Shown one piece after another: positions 4,994 to 5,186 of a DNA stretch of 5,186 bases. The translations under genes and the position numbers were made by a program. The notes beneath the pieces are model-generated. The model was not told where the DNA came from. It saw only the letters and a list, made by a program, of their open reading frames with translations, and searched no databases. Origin of the DNA: Acidobacteriota bacterium (lineage in GTDB: Bacteria > Acidobacteriota > Terriglobia > Terriglobales > Acidobacteriaceae); NCBI GenBank assembly GCA_021799945.1, contig JAJYZK010000255.1, positions 1 through 5,186 on the forward strand, given 5' to 3'. Every line of letters begins with the position of its first letter. Within the stretch, counting starts at the first letter, position 1.

Positions 4994-5186
4994 TCAGTTG
5001 AGTCCCTGAATCGAGTCGATGCGCTCCAAATACTCCTGGCTGATCGCGGCGCATTGCTTGGGAGTCCGGTTGGCCCCCAAAGGCACGGCGTCCAGCTCGA
5101 CGATGCCCCAGCCGGAGAAACTCACCTGCGTCATCGCGGCGAAGATGGCGGGGAAATTGACTCTGCCGTGACCCAGCTCGACAAAT
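4994..5186 (-). CDS. Sugar phosphate isomerase/epimerase-type TIM-barrel protein, C-terminal part (runs off the right edge)
   Basis: The last 63 residues are visible, ending in the stop codon read from 4996 to 4994. They read FVELGHGRVNFPAIFAAM, then QVSFSGWGIVELDAVP, then TPKQCAAISQEYLERI. This is the typical end of the xylose isomerase-like TIM-barrel family (AP_endonuc_2, PF01261), which includes inosose dehydratase IolE and many 'sugar phosphate isomerase/epimerase' proteins: an 'ELGxGxVdFpaif' loop, strand 8 with 'GWxIVELD' and a closing helix with 'S..YL..I'. The glutamate in VELD sits where these enzymes usually carry a late active-site or metal-proximal acid. The substrate cannot be named from this fragment. 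It is convergent with the barrel/small-protein pair and separated from it by the nested repeat and a hairpin. Confidence 0.82.
   Translation of the reverse strand, partial: FVELGHGRVNFPAIFAAMTQVSFSGWGIVELDAVPLGANRTPKQCAAISQEYLERIDSIQGLN

Overview
The window is GC-rich, compact bacterial DNA, most likely from an Acidobacteriota genome of the Terriglobia/Solibacter kind. Two things point there: a palindromic intergenic repeat with the TGTCATCCTGAG ... GAAGGATCT core typical of those genomes, and a gene mix of carbohydrate kinase, YceI, short-chain dehydrogenase, outer-membrane barrel and sugar-phosphate isomerase-like protein. The taxonomic call is inferred from pattern memory, not from a search.

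Layout: a minus-strand secreted CAP-domain protein enters at the left edge (1-240, C-terminal part missing). It is divergent from a PfkB/ribokinase-family kinase (457-1419). A non-coding stretch (1420-1728) follows and holds two inverted-repeat structures: a MITE-like element with 19-bp terminal inverted repeats (1454-1577) and a nearly continuous 32-nt palindrome (1620-1651) that looks like an operator for the next gene. That gene encodes a cytoplasmic YceI-family protein (1729-2262). Next comes a short-chain dehydrogenase with the substrate-binding residues of D-3-hydroxybutyrate dehydrogenase (2385-3167). After a 208-nt leader with hairpin potential (3168-3375) there is a tightly linked pair: a predicted outer-membrane beta-barrel (3376-4329) and a small exported protein (4338-4763). 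The small protein looks like a heavy-metal-associated (HMA) ferredoxin-like fold that has lost its metal-binding cysteines. The right end has a nested palindromic repeat (4765-4939), a strong hairpin (4959-4982) and, converging from the right, the C-terminus of a sugar phosphate isomerase/epimerase-type TIM-barrel protein (4994-5186, minus).

How the genes relate: most look like separate transcription units, with gaps of 120-310 nt and individual ribosome binding sites. Only the barrel and the small exported protein are clearly coupled, since the second gene's Shine-Dalgarno overlaps the first gene's stop codon. The kinase and the isomerase-like protein fit sugar or polyol metabolism, and the dehydrogenase fits ketone-body/polyhydroxybutyrate turnover, but they do not form one pathway here. 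I see no defence system, CRISPR array, RNA gene or complete mobile element. The most interesting items are the YceI operator-like palindrome, the two palindromic repeat elements and the barrel/cysteine-less HMA-like pair.
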